From Isoetes taiwanensis (lineage: Eukaryota > Streptophyta > Lycopodiopsida > Isoetales > Isoetaceae): 64,000 bases of DNA. The notes beneath the pieces are model-generated. The model was not told the DNA's origin. It made no database searches and was given only the letters and a program-made list of their open reading frames with translations. A program made the translations under genes and the position numbers. Where the stretch lies: the NCBI GenBank assembly GCA_021234155.1, contig JAJEKV010000022.1, positions 8,461,961 to 8,525,960 of the forward strand. The letters run 5' to 3'. Every line of letters starts with the position of its first letter. The stretch's first letter is position 1. Below are positions 28,201 to 43,866 of this stretch, piece after piece.

Positions 28201-28602
28201 TACCCCACCTGGAATACCCTTGTTTCATCCTGCTTAAGACCTCCATAGCTTGAATACCCCGGTTTCATCCCCAGAAGGACTTTTACCGCTTGGTTCAACA
28301 GAAGAAAGCCCCTGTGAGGCTGAAGGGACTCTAGACCATCTCGCCATGGCACGTGTGGAGTTAGAAGAAAGAAAAGCCCTGAAGAGCCTCCGAGGCCATC
28401 AATCGGCCATCGCCCGAGCTCTTCGCAAAAAAAAAAAACCAGGGAAAAGAAGTCTTGGAGTGTCATGAAGGTTTTCTTTTTGTTGGATTTAAAAGAAATG
28501 CAATGGACACATCATTAACCGAGGAGGCCGGTACGTGCTTTCGGCCCGAAAAATACTTCCTATTTTTTTTAAGAGCAAAATATTCTTTACTTTATATATG
28601 GT
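25257..28602. mobile_element. Insertion of about 3.3 kb splitting the left palindrome arm
   Basis: The left arm matches the right arm up to 'aataatatttta' (25256) and resumes at 'gaaagatataaa' (28603). The intervening 3.35 kb has no counterpart in the right arm, so it was inserted after the palindrome formed, or deleted from the other arm. No open frame above about 90 codons is recognisable, and neither terminal inverted repeats nor LTRs are obvious. A 17-bp tandem duplication ('gctattatgcacaagag') lies at about 27929-27962. Confidence 0.7.
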
Positions 28603-29091
28603 ATGAAAGATATAAAAAAGCAAGCAAACAACTTGCGCAGTAGGAACTTACATCGTAGGAACTTCCGGAACATGCGCGTTACATGATATTTTTAGAACAT
28701 TCTACAATGCTCGAATCTGAAGAAGAACCTAAAGGAATCTCATAAAATATAAAGCCAATTTATCGAAACTAAAAAATTTTCATGAAATTTTTAAAGGGAA
28801 TCACCTGAAATTTAAGAGAATCCAAGAATTCTTATAAAATCTAATGGAATCTTAGAAAAATATAACACAATCTAAGAAATATCATAAAATGCAAAACAAA
28901 TCTAGCAAATCTACTCGAATATCATAGAACTTAAGGAGGAATCTAAGACAATCTTCGCGACATCACAAAAATCTCGAGAATCTTGATAAAATCTAAAGAA
29001 ATCTTGTTCCGTTCCGGTTGCACCATGGGAACATGCTAAAATTGCCTGAATTTGGGGGGATCATGCACCGCAGGACGGCTAATTTTTCTTG
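28603..29091. repeat. Giant palindrome, left arm (inner part) with GAATCT motifs
   Basis: Reverse complement of 29102-29590. It carries a degenerate GAATCT array (28700-29010, + strand) mirrored as AGATTC at 29170-29480. The innermost matching strings are GCACCATGGGAACATGCTAA near 29023 and its mirror near 29150. The centre of symmetry is about 29096. Confidence 0.85.
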
Positions 29092-29101
29092 CATTAGCAC
29101 G

Positions 29102-34127
<5,026 letters not shown>

Positions 34128-34133
34128 AATAGG

Positions 34134-36768
34134 CTGTGGCTGGCTGAAACACAAGAGCTAGAAACAGCATTTGTGGAAACTTAGACCAATTTAACAGGTC
34201 TGTAACTCCCACAGCATAAGCTCAAATTACTAGAGTTGTGCAAAGTCTGGAGCCCCTTGCTGGCTGAAACACAAGTGCCAGATACAACACATGTGATACT
34301 TTATCCTCCAGCTAAATTTAACTTGCTGGTGGGAAACTTAAAACTTAAAATTTTAGTGGCTATAAGGCACACAAGAACTATGTATTGTTTATTGGAGTGT
34401 GCCATACCCCATGTGTGACATACCTTTGAAAAATACAATGACCACAATGTGTAAAGGCCACAATGGCCACAATGTGTAAAAGCCACAAAAAATGGCCACA
34501 ATGTGTAAAGGCCATAAACATGTGTATTATATGGAATGCATGGTTATTTGCTACCATTGGAAATACAATGGGATTTTTGATGGTTAAGCTGCATCCGTGG
34601 CAACAAAAACAAAAATAAAATATGCTGAGGAATGTGTGTCCCAAGATGTCATGATAAAAATGATATTGGTTGCACTTTAAATGCTCCAAAAATATTTGGC
34701 ATTATATTGGCTATTTAGAATTCAAATGAAATATCTATCTCACTTATGGTGCATGTTATTTGTTTGAACATGGCATGCTCCCCAAGTGTCACTTTTAGAA
34801 AAAAAGCTTTGCCTTGTTCTACTTTTACTTTACTTTTGGCAAAATAATGCCAATTCATAAGCAAATAGTTGATTTTCACATTATCTAAGGGACATGCATA
34901 AACTTGGCAATATCATAACTTGCACGATTTTGGAAGGCTAAAAGGCAAGGCCATCTTTTTCAATCTTATGCTTTAAATTTGGCCTACATTCAATGTTGAC
35001 AACTTAAAGAAGGTCCTTTCGTGCCTTGGTATTGCAAACATGTTTTTTTGCATCGACATTAAAAGCGTGGATGCTTATAAGGTGCATGCAAATAAAATAA
35101 AATAAAAAGAATAGCAAAAGTTATGAAGGTTCTATATGCATGCGTTTGGCATAAAATATTAGGGCCAATATCTCTGTTTGGTTCACGACCATATGTAACC
35201 GCTTTTGCGCATAAGGAAAAATGGATAGGGCGCCCGCTTTGGCCTCGATACAAGGCGGATCTGCTCATATGCTATTGTTTGCCGGATTCCACCGAGAATA
35301 AAGGCTGGTTCTAGCGGATGAAACTAGGCTTTTTGCCTTTGGATGTATGCCGACCGAATCATGCATAAATCGGAGGCCGACTTGGCGGTGTTTAACCAAT
35401 TTTAAGATATTCAAGCGCTGATTTTCTAATCGGCCTCGATAGTCATATGCCCGATTAATTGATGGCGAGGAGGACTTTGATTTGGCAAATACATGGTTCT
35501 ACATATACACAGTTAGCATTAATATGCAATGTTAATTTCATAGATTACACAGAGGACCGTTGTTGGTAAAAGGACCGTTGTTGGTAATGGGGATGTTGCT
35601 CTTCTACCGATGCGACCTAATAATATGGTGACCTCAATGGGATTCACATTTATAATCTGATAATCGTCATGCCATAGCCTGTATGGCGTTGTTAATCTAT
35701 GCTATAAAAAGGGCATCTATACCATATGCGCTACATGATAATATCGGACCGAGGTATTTCAGTATAACAAGTATATCTAAATTTATTGTTTTTAACAAGT
35801 CCTTGAACTTGCTAGAAATGCCAAAATGTCAAGAGATCATTCTTAAGATCAATCGTGTTATGCTCAAATGGTCATCTTTTATGCCGCACTCTTCCGCACG
35901 CGTTTTTGGGAAGAGAAAATTTCGTAAGGGTGCATAGACACCACAACTAAAGATCAAAGACAAGCTACAATATGTTTGCGACATCTATCGTTAGATTGTG
36001 CATGATTGAAATATCAGAATGTATTTCAAAATGAATTATGATAATGCTTTTATGATAAAAAACCTAATTATGCATTATGTCGCACTTAGAGTGCATAAAA
36101 CAAATAGGCGTGATAAATCATGCATAATTCAGCTTTTGGATGGCTTGAATTCATATTCGGATATTTATGGTAAAAGCTTATTTGAAAGCAAAAGATGAAC
36201 ACATTTTCGCTTGTTAACATGCAAACTCGATTTGAGTTTATTCTATTGTAATATCAAGTTTCCTTCTTTTCTTGTTAATGATTTCTCGTGGCAAAAGGAT
36301 ACAATTGGTGATCGGGTTGATAAACCGAGAGACCCAATGTACCTTTTGGCCCTTGCATCGCTATCGGATTACCGCTAACGCTTTGCATGATTGGTCGCAG
36401 TACGGGTTCTCTCCTCCGCTTGTCTCCAATTTGCTTCCTAGGTTGTCGCTTACATGAAAGAAGTTGGAATTTCATCACAAATATGAACATTTACACCTGA
36501 TCACGATCAACCAAGATGTAAATATTGCTATGAATATAAAGGGAAGTTACTGTACCCTTTTGACTTGCTAAGTCTTTACTTTCTACCTACTTTCTTTGTA
36601 TTGAAAGAAATACTGATAATACGAAAATATTGAAATATCTGTTAGAACAGTCATGTGGTACTCTCGTGGGTTAGAGCCCCAGGTAGTTCCGGTGACCCTC
36701 TCTAGCTTCGGCCAAGGACCAAGTTAGTAGTAGAATCTTAGCTAGATTAGATCCTAGTGAAAGATAGT
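34134..36768. other. No supportable gene; small tandem repeats
   Basis: The segment 'ggctggctgaaacacaag' occurs at about 34138 and 34260. A 'ggccacaatgtgtaaa' unit is repeated at about 34438-34515. The rest has only short unassignable frames. Confidence 0.5.
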
Positions 36769-38575
36769 GTATATATATATATATATCTCTTATCTCTTAT
36801 CTCTTATATATATACAATTATTTGATGGGTCCTATGGGGGGTTGAATGTGGGTAGAGATTAATCCTATCCGTCTAATTTTTGAGGTGGCACTTACATGGC
36901 CCTTGGATTTGATGGGGGGCATGCATGGGCCATGCATGGGCCATGCACCCCATCCATGAACCGTTGATCGGGCACGTGTGAAATCTTGGCCCTTGATTTT
37001 TTAAAGGGAAGATGCAAGGAAGGTCCCTTAAAAGGTGCTTTTTGGTGCAAATAATCTTAACCGTTGGATCAAAAGGGGAGGAAAAATCCTAACCATTAAA
37101 TTTTTATTAAATTGCAATTTCTTTATTAAAAGAGGTGAGGTGGCACCCTTATTTAATAAAAAAGGTAATGAGGTGGCACCAACATTAATAGATGGACTTT
37201 CTAGGAAGCTTCTTTTTTTATAATCACTTCAAAGGCCGATAACTTGCGTGAGAGGGGTTTGATGAAGGTGAGACCCACACCATTGATTCCTCTCACCGAG
37301 AACTTCCCAATGAGTGGTGCTTTGGCATCGTTCCTCGCAGCTTGGAGCTAATGTGATCGAATACTAAGTTTCTTTTTGGAAACTTAGAATTTTCTGAGAA
37401 TCTATCTTGAATTTAAAAGAATCTAGGGAATCTCCATAGGATTTTAGGGAATTTAAAGGAAGCTCAAGAGAATCTTTGGGAATCTATGAGAATCGCAAGG
37501 GAATCTTTGAGATTCTATAGGAATCTTTATAAAACCTTTGAGAATGTAGAAGAATCTTCATAGAATCTAAGGGAATCTAGGAGAATCTACATAGAAATAT
37601 GGGAAATCTAGAGGAATCTTGAGATGATCTTTAGGAGGCTAGAGGAACCCCAACAAAATTAGGGGAATTTATGGGAATCTCAAGAGAATCATAGAGAATC
37701 TAGTAGGATCGGTGCATCTTCATAAAATCTTTGAGAATCCTTGAAAATCTATAGAATCTAAGGGAATCTATATAGAATCTAACAAAATTTAGGAGAATCC
37801 ACATAGAATTTTGGAGACTCTAGAGGTTTCTTGTGATAAGTTCGAAAATCTAGAGGGATCTTTATAGAATCTTAAGAATCTAGGGAAGCTTTGTGGAATC
37901 TTAAGGAATCTTTCATTAATAAGTGTGTTTAGTAGGGGAATCTCGATAGAATCTAAGAGAATCTATATAGAATCTTGGAAAATGGGGATAATCTTTGAGA
38001 ATCTAGTTGAATCTTAAGAGAATCTTAAGTAACTTATGGGATTAAGAGTATTTAAGGGAATCTTCCTTAAATCTTTGAGAATCTAGGATACTTTTTCCTA
38101 ATCTTCAAGAATCTAAGTGAATCTTTATAGAATCTTCATTGAATGGCTCGAATCCAGCGTAATCTAAGCGCCAAAAATCTTTGAGAATCTAGGGGAATCT
38201 TGATGGAATTTTCAAGATTCTAGGGGAATCTCTATAGAATCTAACAAAATCTAGGAGAATCTACATAGAATTCTAAAGAAATTTAGAGGATCCTTGTGAT
38301 AACGTTTGAAATCTCGAGGAATCTTTGTAGAATCCTAAGAATCTAAGGGAATCTTAGGGAATCTTTTACACTAAGTGTGTTTTTCTAGGGGAATCTTGAT
38401 AGAACCTAAAGGAATCTAAGAGAATTTATATAGAATCTTAAGAAATGTAGAGAAAATTTGGGATAATCTTTGAGAATCTAGGGGAATCTTAAGAGAATCT
38501 TAAGTTTGGATGGCTCAAAATTTGTGTACTCCCTTATAGTACACTCACTTGTCTTAATATATATATATCCTATAT
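36769..38575 (+). mobile_element. (TA)n-bounded GAATCT-array element, complete copy
   Basis: TA tract with TCTCTTATCTCTTATCTCTT, then 'acaattatttgatgggtcct' and the body (36827-37370, with 'ggggggcatgcatgggccat', 'gaggtgaggtggcaccctta' and 'cccaatgagtggtgctttgg'). A phased GAATCT array runs from about 37390 to 38510, then the end signature 'tatagtacactcacttgtc' and a short TA tract at 38559-38568. This copy shows the family layout most clearly: TA start, non-coding body of about 550 bp, array of about 1.1 kb, TA end. No transposase is encoded, so it must be non-autonomous if mobile. Confidence 0.75.
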
Positions 38576-38607
38576 TATAATGTTATTGGGTAAGTATGTC
38601 GTCAACC

Positions 38608-38633
38608 AAACCCTAACCCTACCTTTAGGGTTT
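38608..38633. promoter_or_regulatory. Telomere-repeat-like palindromic motif (telobox)
   Basis: AAACCCTAACCCTA is followed after a short spacer by TTAGGGTTT, an inverted pair of plant telomere-type repeats. Single AAACCCTA boxes are common in plant 5' regions. This one lies about 0.9 kb upstream of the START-like pseudogene, with no verified gene directly downstream, so a regulatory role is only a guess. Confidence 0.45.
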
Positions 38634-39543
38634 TCATGTAGCTCCGCTTCAACTCCCCGTGATGGGTCATCTCTAGCTATGGCTTCACAAATATGGCTAT
38701 GGCGAGGGAGGCAACAGAGGCCCGGAGGAGGCGCCACAAAAAAATCCATTGCAGCACTTCGTGGACGAGGTTTTTTTTTATTCTACAAAGATTTTGCCCT
38801 CCCGCTTACATAGTGATCGCTGAAGTCGAAGGGAATTTTTCCAATGGATCTTTGCCGATGGCTATGCCGTGATCCAAAGGGGTTGGAGCCGTTGTTGTCA
38901 CCTTTACCGTTGGAGGCCATAGCCATTGTTGTCTGAACGCCAGAGCAGAGGAGAGAGAGCAGAGGAGATGTGTTCGTGATCTCATGTGTTGGGTGTTATA
39001 TCTATGAAGCAAACGATTAGGGTTCGTGGGGATGCGGGCTTGAGCAGAGAAGCCCGGCTATGGCGGATGCTATAGAAGAGCATGGTCACCAGAGAAGATT
39101 GGCGCGGCGCATTCTGCTTTTCAACCGCAGTCCGCTTGATGCGGGTTGGTTTGGACATTTTAGATTTTTGTTTCCTCTTTCATGTTGTTTTAGATCATTT
39201 TCCCCGCACCAAGAACAAGAAAAGTAGCAATCGACCATTGTAAAGTTAATTTCGACCAATGTAGCATGAATTCCGCCACTTTGAGGCCCATCAAGAATTG
39301 AATATGAATAGAAGAGGAGCATCAATAAGAATATGGCAAAGCATTTCACCTCATTTGTTTTGCACTCAAGAACAAGAAACACTAACAATCACCATCAGAG
39401 CAATAATTCCGCCATTGTAGCTCATATTTGTGTCTTATAAGTTCAACCAGGCCACATTTTAGAAGTCCGCCAAACAACAAAAATGTTATGTTTCTCATTT
39501 CTGATGATCCCTAGGCGTTAAGAGAGGAACTTCATACATGCAG
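38634..39543. other. No supportable gene
   Basis: Contains frames such as the end of 38580-38813 (+) and 38806-39012 (-) with no recognised domain. It could include upstream or intron sequence of the pseudogene that follows. Confidence 0.4.
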
Positions 39544-40230
39544 GGGAAAGCATGGAGATGCAAAGCATGGCACAGGATGACAGAGAGGAAGAAGTTCATT
39601 GCCAAGTTGGTATAGTTTCATGGAGAGAAAGGCACATTTCAGCCAAGATCCCGGTGAATGCAAGTGAAGATCATGTCCGGAAAGTACTTACAGATTATGA
39701 ACGACTTCAAATTTATTCCACATTTAGTACATAGGTAAGTTGTAGGCGCTTTAAATTATTAGAACATCCAGTGTTAAGGATACAAGAAATACACCGCAAA
39801 ACATTTGGTCTCAATGTGGTTTCTTACTGAAGATGCTCTTCTCCTTTTGCCCATCCAAATGCCCTGCCTTCATGACAAAATACCCCGTCCTAGAAATCAA
39901 TATAGGAGAAATTGTTTACAGGGAATGCATGTTTCTTACGCAGTTGAATGATACATCATAGTGTCTAGACTTCATGGAGTTCTTACTATGGCGGTAAAAA
40001 CACCGCCTATTAGATGTTTCCTTTGCGCTTGTTTTTCTTCAATACTAATAAGTCTCCAGTTCTTACAAATATGGGATGTGCTATTTCGCAATTTGCTCCA
40101 CAAAGAAAATAGTACCATGTCCGCATCCCGTCATGTTTGGTTGCCGCAACGCCACAGACGCATTTCCACCATGTATTGGCACATAGAAGCCAAGTGCCAT
40201 ACTTGAACTCAAGGAGCTTCCTCACTTGGT
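39544..40230 (+). pseudogene. START/polyketide-cyclase-like (coenzyme Q-binding type) protein, two decayed exons
   Basis: The first exon (39544-39734, after acceptor ACATGCAG) reads VSWRERHISAKIPVNAS then VLTDYERL. A one-base shift then gives FKFIPHLVH, followed by donor ATAG|GTAAGT. The second exon (about 40108-40230) reads PCPHP, shifts frame, reads HVWLPQR and MYWHIEAK, and after another shift ILELKELP. This order (SWRER, DYERL, FIPNLV, PCPHPGRVWLEQRG, YWHIEARVVLDLQE) is that of the plastid-type SRPBCC proteins similar to Arabidopsis At5g08720 and At4g01650, recalled from memory. At least three frameshifts and the loss of later exons make it non-functional. The retained intron shows it came from genomic DNA, not from mRNA. 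Confidence 0.75.
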
Positions 40231-41524
40231 TAGTATGGTTGCTCAATTCTTCTTACATGCACAATCTTCTTAATAGCCCAATGATGAACTCCATATGACG
40301 ATGCAAATGATGCCATTAAGTTTGTAAAAACGTCCTCCATATGAAGAAAATTTCTAGATGAGCCTTTGATATTTATGCATATACATTTGTAATGCATGCA
40401 ATTGAATTCCAAGTATAGAATTAGAGCTGCCGTTTTAGGAATTAAAAGGCCAGTTTGGTCTAAAGCTCGCATCATTGCCACGAAAAGCATCCACAACCAG
40501 ATTACATATTCTTTACAATAATGACTTTAGCAAGAAGATTGCTAACAATGCCATCATCATTGATGCTTGCAAAATCTGGTGTATATGAATGATTTGTGTT
40601 ATCATGTAAGAGGTTGCTCCTTATATAAACATTGTACCACAGTTACAATCAATTCAATTTCTTGCACGTGAATTTGTTCATGGATTTTGTAATTATCTTA
40701 CTCGGTGCAACTTATAGTAGATATGTTGCTTTATCGATAATATCATAAGTTGGTCGCATTTTGTTTCGTGGTGGTGCGTTTTAGACTAACCATGTTATCA
40801 GCTCCAATTTTAGAGAATATCATAAGTTGGTCGATTTTGTTTTGGCCGTGCATTTTAGACTAACCATGTTATCAGCTCCAATTTTAGAGAATGATAATCT
40901 GCTTTAAATTGTATGTGAAAACCATCCCAGTCAAGAAGAGCCCAAATATTCCAAATTTTAGTAGGTCAAAAATCCCCACTTATGATATTGAAATGAGGGT
41001 AATGCAATTGGTTCAAGATCTTTGTTTGCGGCCCGTGCTAATGCCAAACTAGGAATCCTTTCCCAATTACATTCTTAACTATCTAGAATGTAATTCAAAT
41101 GCATGATATTGTCAAGTGTGAACCTTCAAGCATTTAGATATACATTGTTACAAAACATGCATAAGCTCATGAAACGGTGACTTGGTTTCATCATTAATGT
41201 GGTTTCCAACTTTTCTTAGGTAAACAAGGGTAGAAAAGTTTGAACTATAGTATCCAAATATAAAGGTGACGTTACGTTTTTCTAAAGTGATACCGCAATA
41301 GTAGCAAAGACTACAAAGCACTACAATATTGATATTATTGGAACTTCATCAACAATTCCAAAACATTCATATATTATATTTTATTATATATTATATTTTA
41401 TTATTTGTGTTTCGTAAAGAGCTAGGTTTCTACTAAGACATTGTTAAAGCTTTGAAAAGTTTTTATTATAATAAAAACTTACAAAAGTTGGATTCATTTT
41501 TCTCATTGCGGCCAAAACATTTAA
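40231..41524. other. No supportable gene; tandem duplication at 40738-40892
   Basis: A unit of about 77 bp ('atatcataagttggtcg' to 'ccaattttagagaat') is present twice in tandem at 40738-40892 with small differences. Remaining exons of the START-like gene were not found. Confidence 0.55.
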
Positions 41525-41961
41525 GGGGGGGTGCCCCACTTTGGCTCGGATTCCTCAATAGCCCACCCAATCTGACGGCCAGGAATGATCCATTTAAAAA
41601 TCCCACCTTTTTAGCTCTTTGTTGTTTGATGCGATAACTTTTTTTAGGGGAGGCAAAATTCTAGCGGACAAATGTCTGTGCTGGTCAAGAGCTTTAAAAC
41701 GACACCTCATATGTCCTGTTTTGACTATGTTTAGACCAAAAACCATGGCTCAGGTACAGGATAAGCTATTTGGGGCAAAAAACAACCCTACTTTGAGGCA
41801 TTGTAGCGGGCGATCAAGGGCACCGGAGGAGGCGATTTTTGGGTCATCTGGTAGAGCCACTCTTGGGCATCTATTGAGCCAATTTTCGGCTGGATCTGAG
41901 CCCTGGAGCACCTCGATCGGACCATTTTTGCTATATGTGGGCCAAACTGGGGCACCCCCCC
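41525..41961. mobile_element. 437-bp element with 21-bp terminal inverted repeats (MITE-like)
   Basis: The left end is GGGGGGGTGCCCCACTTTGGC. The right end reverse-complements to the same 21 bases with one mismatch (C to G at position 15). The left flank is TTAA (41521-41524) and the right flank TTAC (41962-41965), so a TTAA or TTA target duplication is possible but imperfect. The interior is GC-richer than its surroundings. The frame at 41619-42005 overruns the element, and neither it nor the opposite-strand frame at 41750-41986 resembles a transposase. Candidate superfamilies by target site are piggyBac (TTAA) or PIF/Harbinger (TWA); neither is proven. Confidence 0.75.
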
Positions 41962-41975
41962 TTACAGTCGACATT

Positions 41976-41996
41976 GTGCCCAGCAACGCTGGGCAC
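41976..41996. other. Perfect 9-bp-stem hairpin
   Basis: GTGCCCAGC, loop AAC, GCTGGGCAC. It lies between the MITE-like element and the TA start of the next repeat copy. Function unknown. Confidence 0.8.
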
Positions 41997-42000
41997 CATT

Positions 42001-42560
42001 ACTAGTATATATCTATTATATATATACAATTATATTATGGGTCCTATGGGGGGGTGAAAGTTTGTAGAGATTCATCCTGGCCGTCGATTTTTTGAGGTGT
42101 CGCGACAATGGCCCTTGGATTTGATGGGGGGGCATGCATGGGGCATGGATGGGGCATGCACCCCATCCCTGGGCCGTCGATCGGGCACGTGAGAAATCGT
42201 GGCCCTTGATTTTAGGTTAAGGAAGGTGCAAGGAAATTGTTGGTAAAGATTGATCTCGGCCGTCCATCTCTGAGATGGACGGTCCAGACGGTGACACTTC
42301 AATCAACCCCAAGCAGCCCCCTTTATTTGGGGCTTTTGATGTGGCCCGTTAGATCTAGGGATTCAATTGGGGCATTTTATGTAGGCCCTTGATTTCTTTT
42401 AAAGAAGGTGCAAGGAAGGTGTCCCCTTATTTGGGGCTTTTGATATGGACCGTTGGATTTGAAGATTTCATCTCGGCCATCGATTAGTAATTGAATGTTG
42501 GCATTATATTTAATGTTGGCACATTATTATAATTAATGTAGGTAGCCCAGTGGCAAGGAA
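42001..42560 (+). repeat. (TA)n family copy without the GAATCT array
   Basis: Starts TATATATCTATTATATATAT then ACAATTATATTATGGGTCCT and a G run, nearly identical to 63589-63780. It continues with GGGGGGGCATGCATGGGGCA and the 'ggacggtccagacggtgaca' and 'cttatttggggcttttgata' segments, and ends with 'aatgtaggtagcccag' as at 494-725. The downstream half differs from the array-bearing copies, so this is a second subfamily. Confidence 0.75.
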
Positions 42561-43644
42561 AAAAAAAAAAATTTCTCTTCCTTTGTCGGTAGAAGATGGA
42601 AGCTTTTGATATGGCCGTGCTTTGGTTGCCCGCCTTCCCACCTTGCTTGGTTGCACCATTCTCCTTCAGCTAGCTTCTTGAATGAGAGCTATTGGCGACT
42701 CCATTACAGGTCTCCGGATATGGTTATGCAATGCTATGGATTAACAGCTACAACTCTCGCCCTGGATCATGCTTTCTTTCGGCCATGGAGCTTTAAAGCC
42801 ATGGAGCTTTGGAATGGTTCGTTTCTTTGCATTTCTTAGCCTCTTGCTTAATTTCTTCGTGCAATCTTTTGCCTGCCATAACCCATTTTGCTATTTGCAT
42901 TTTCTCCAGAGATGCCAACGGATTTGAGCGTTTGTTTTTCCAAATCCAAGTGCGGATTGTAATAAAAGCATGCCATTCTTTTCATGTGTATTTTGTTACT
43001 TGAGAATGAATTGCGATTTGTATGAGGGTCAGGTAAGGTTGGCCTAGGTATATCATGTCCCTCTGATATCTCATTTGATTTTTCTCTAAACTATGTTCAG
43101 TAGGTTCAGTTGTTTACAGTTTCGATCTCAGGTTCTATGCTTCTAATTTACCTTTGGATCGGGAAGAATAAAAGAGAAATGATGGGTCCTATAATACAAT
43201 AGTGGGTGATTCTTTGCACCATACTTATGTATTTTGTATGAACTTGGCCAAGATGCATTTCGTTATCTTCTGCGGATCGGATTGGGTGAAAAGTGATTCT
43301 TTAAAGACCATAGAAAATACAAAAATGTATGTTCTCATCTGCTCAGCTCTTTGCTTTAGTGCTCCATTTTGTTAAAACTGTATTTTTAAGATAAGTTTAA
43401 TAGAGCAACTTTAACTTAGGCATCTTGATGTTTGCAACATAAGCAGCATGAGAAGTCAACTTCGAAATGTCTCGAAGGCTTTCCAACGCATAAATCATCC
43501 ACAATGTGATGACTGTGCTGTTATATTATTTGTAACAAAATTAAATGCGATTCCTCAGATTTCTACCATGAACTGATTGGCCATTGCAGTTTTTAGATAG
43601 TCACCAAGTTGTTTCTTTAATCATACTGACTGTAAATATGGCAG
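42561..43644. other. No supportable gene
   Basis: Frames such as 42606-42839 (+) are unassigned. The last part, ending in CATACTGACTGTAAATATGGCAG, looks like the end of an intron belonging to the next pseudogene. Confidence 0.45.
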
Positions 43645-43866
43645 ATACCAATAATAATGCTAGTAGCAGAAGTTGTTCCTAGCCACGATGATCGAAATAT
43701 CATGCTCCAGGTCAGTAGGGAAGAGACACATGCTTTAAATTTGAAGGAGCACTGTGACAAGAAGCTTAATCCATGGAGCTGTGAAGACCGCAAGTTTGTA
43801 CGTCTTGACATCAGTTTTGAAGCCCCATCTCACACTGGGTTACATACGGCAGAACTTGTGAGAAAT
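43645..43866 (+). pseudogene. Nucleotidyltransferase (MEE44-like) exon, isolated
   Basis: After an acceptor at 43641-43644, the exon reads IPIIMLVAEVVPS, then about 35 less conserved residues, then FVRLDISFEAPSHTGLHTAE and LVRNL. The family pattern, recalled from plant non-canonical poly(A)-polymerase-type nucleotidyltransferases such as Arabidopsis MEE44 (At4g00060), is VPIIMLV followed by VRLDISFKSPSHTGLQTTEL. This part lies in the nucleotidyltransferase fold around the third carboxylate strand (the D of RLDISF). After LVRNL the frame stays open to 44037 but the similarity stops, and the expected ALVLKQFLADRSLDQSYSGG segment is absent. The catalytic GS..D exon was not found either. It is therefore a fragment. 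Confidence 0.65.

Noticed and set aside
36655-36720. tRNA-derived SINE promoter (GGGTTAGAGCCCC resembling a B box)
   Set aside because: The B-box match is poor, no A box lies at the right distance, and no poly-A or repeat copies were found.
37390-38510. GAATCT arrays as heat-shock elements or a CRISPR array
   Set aside because: The motif lacks alternating GAA/TTC orientation, and the spacing of 10-11 bp with degenerate units is nothing like repeat-spacer structure.
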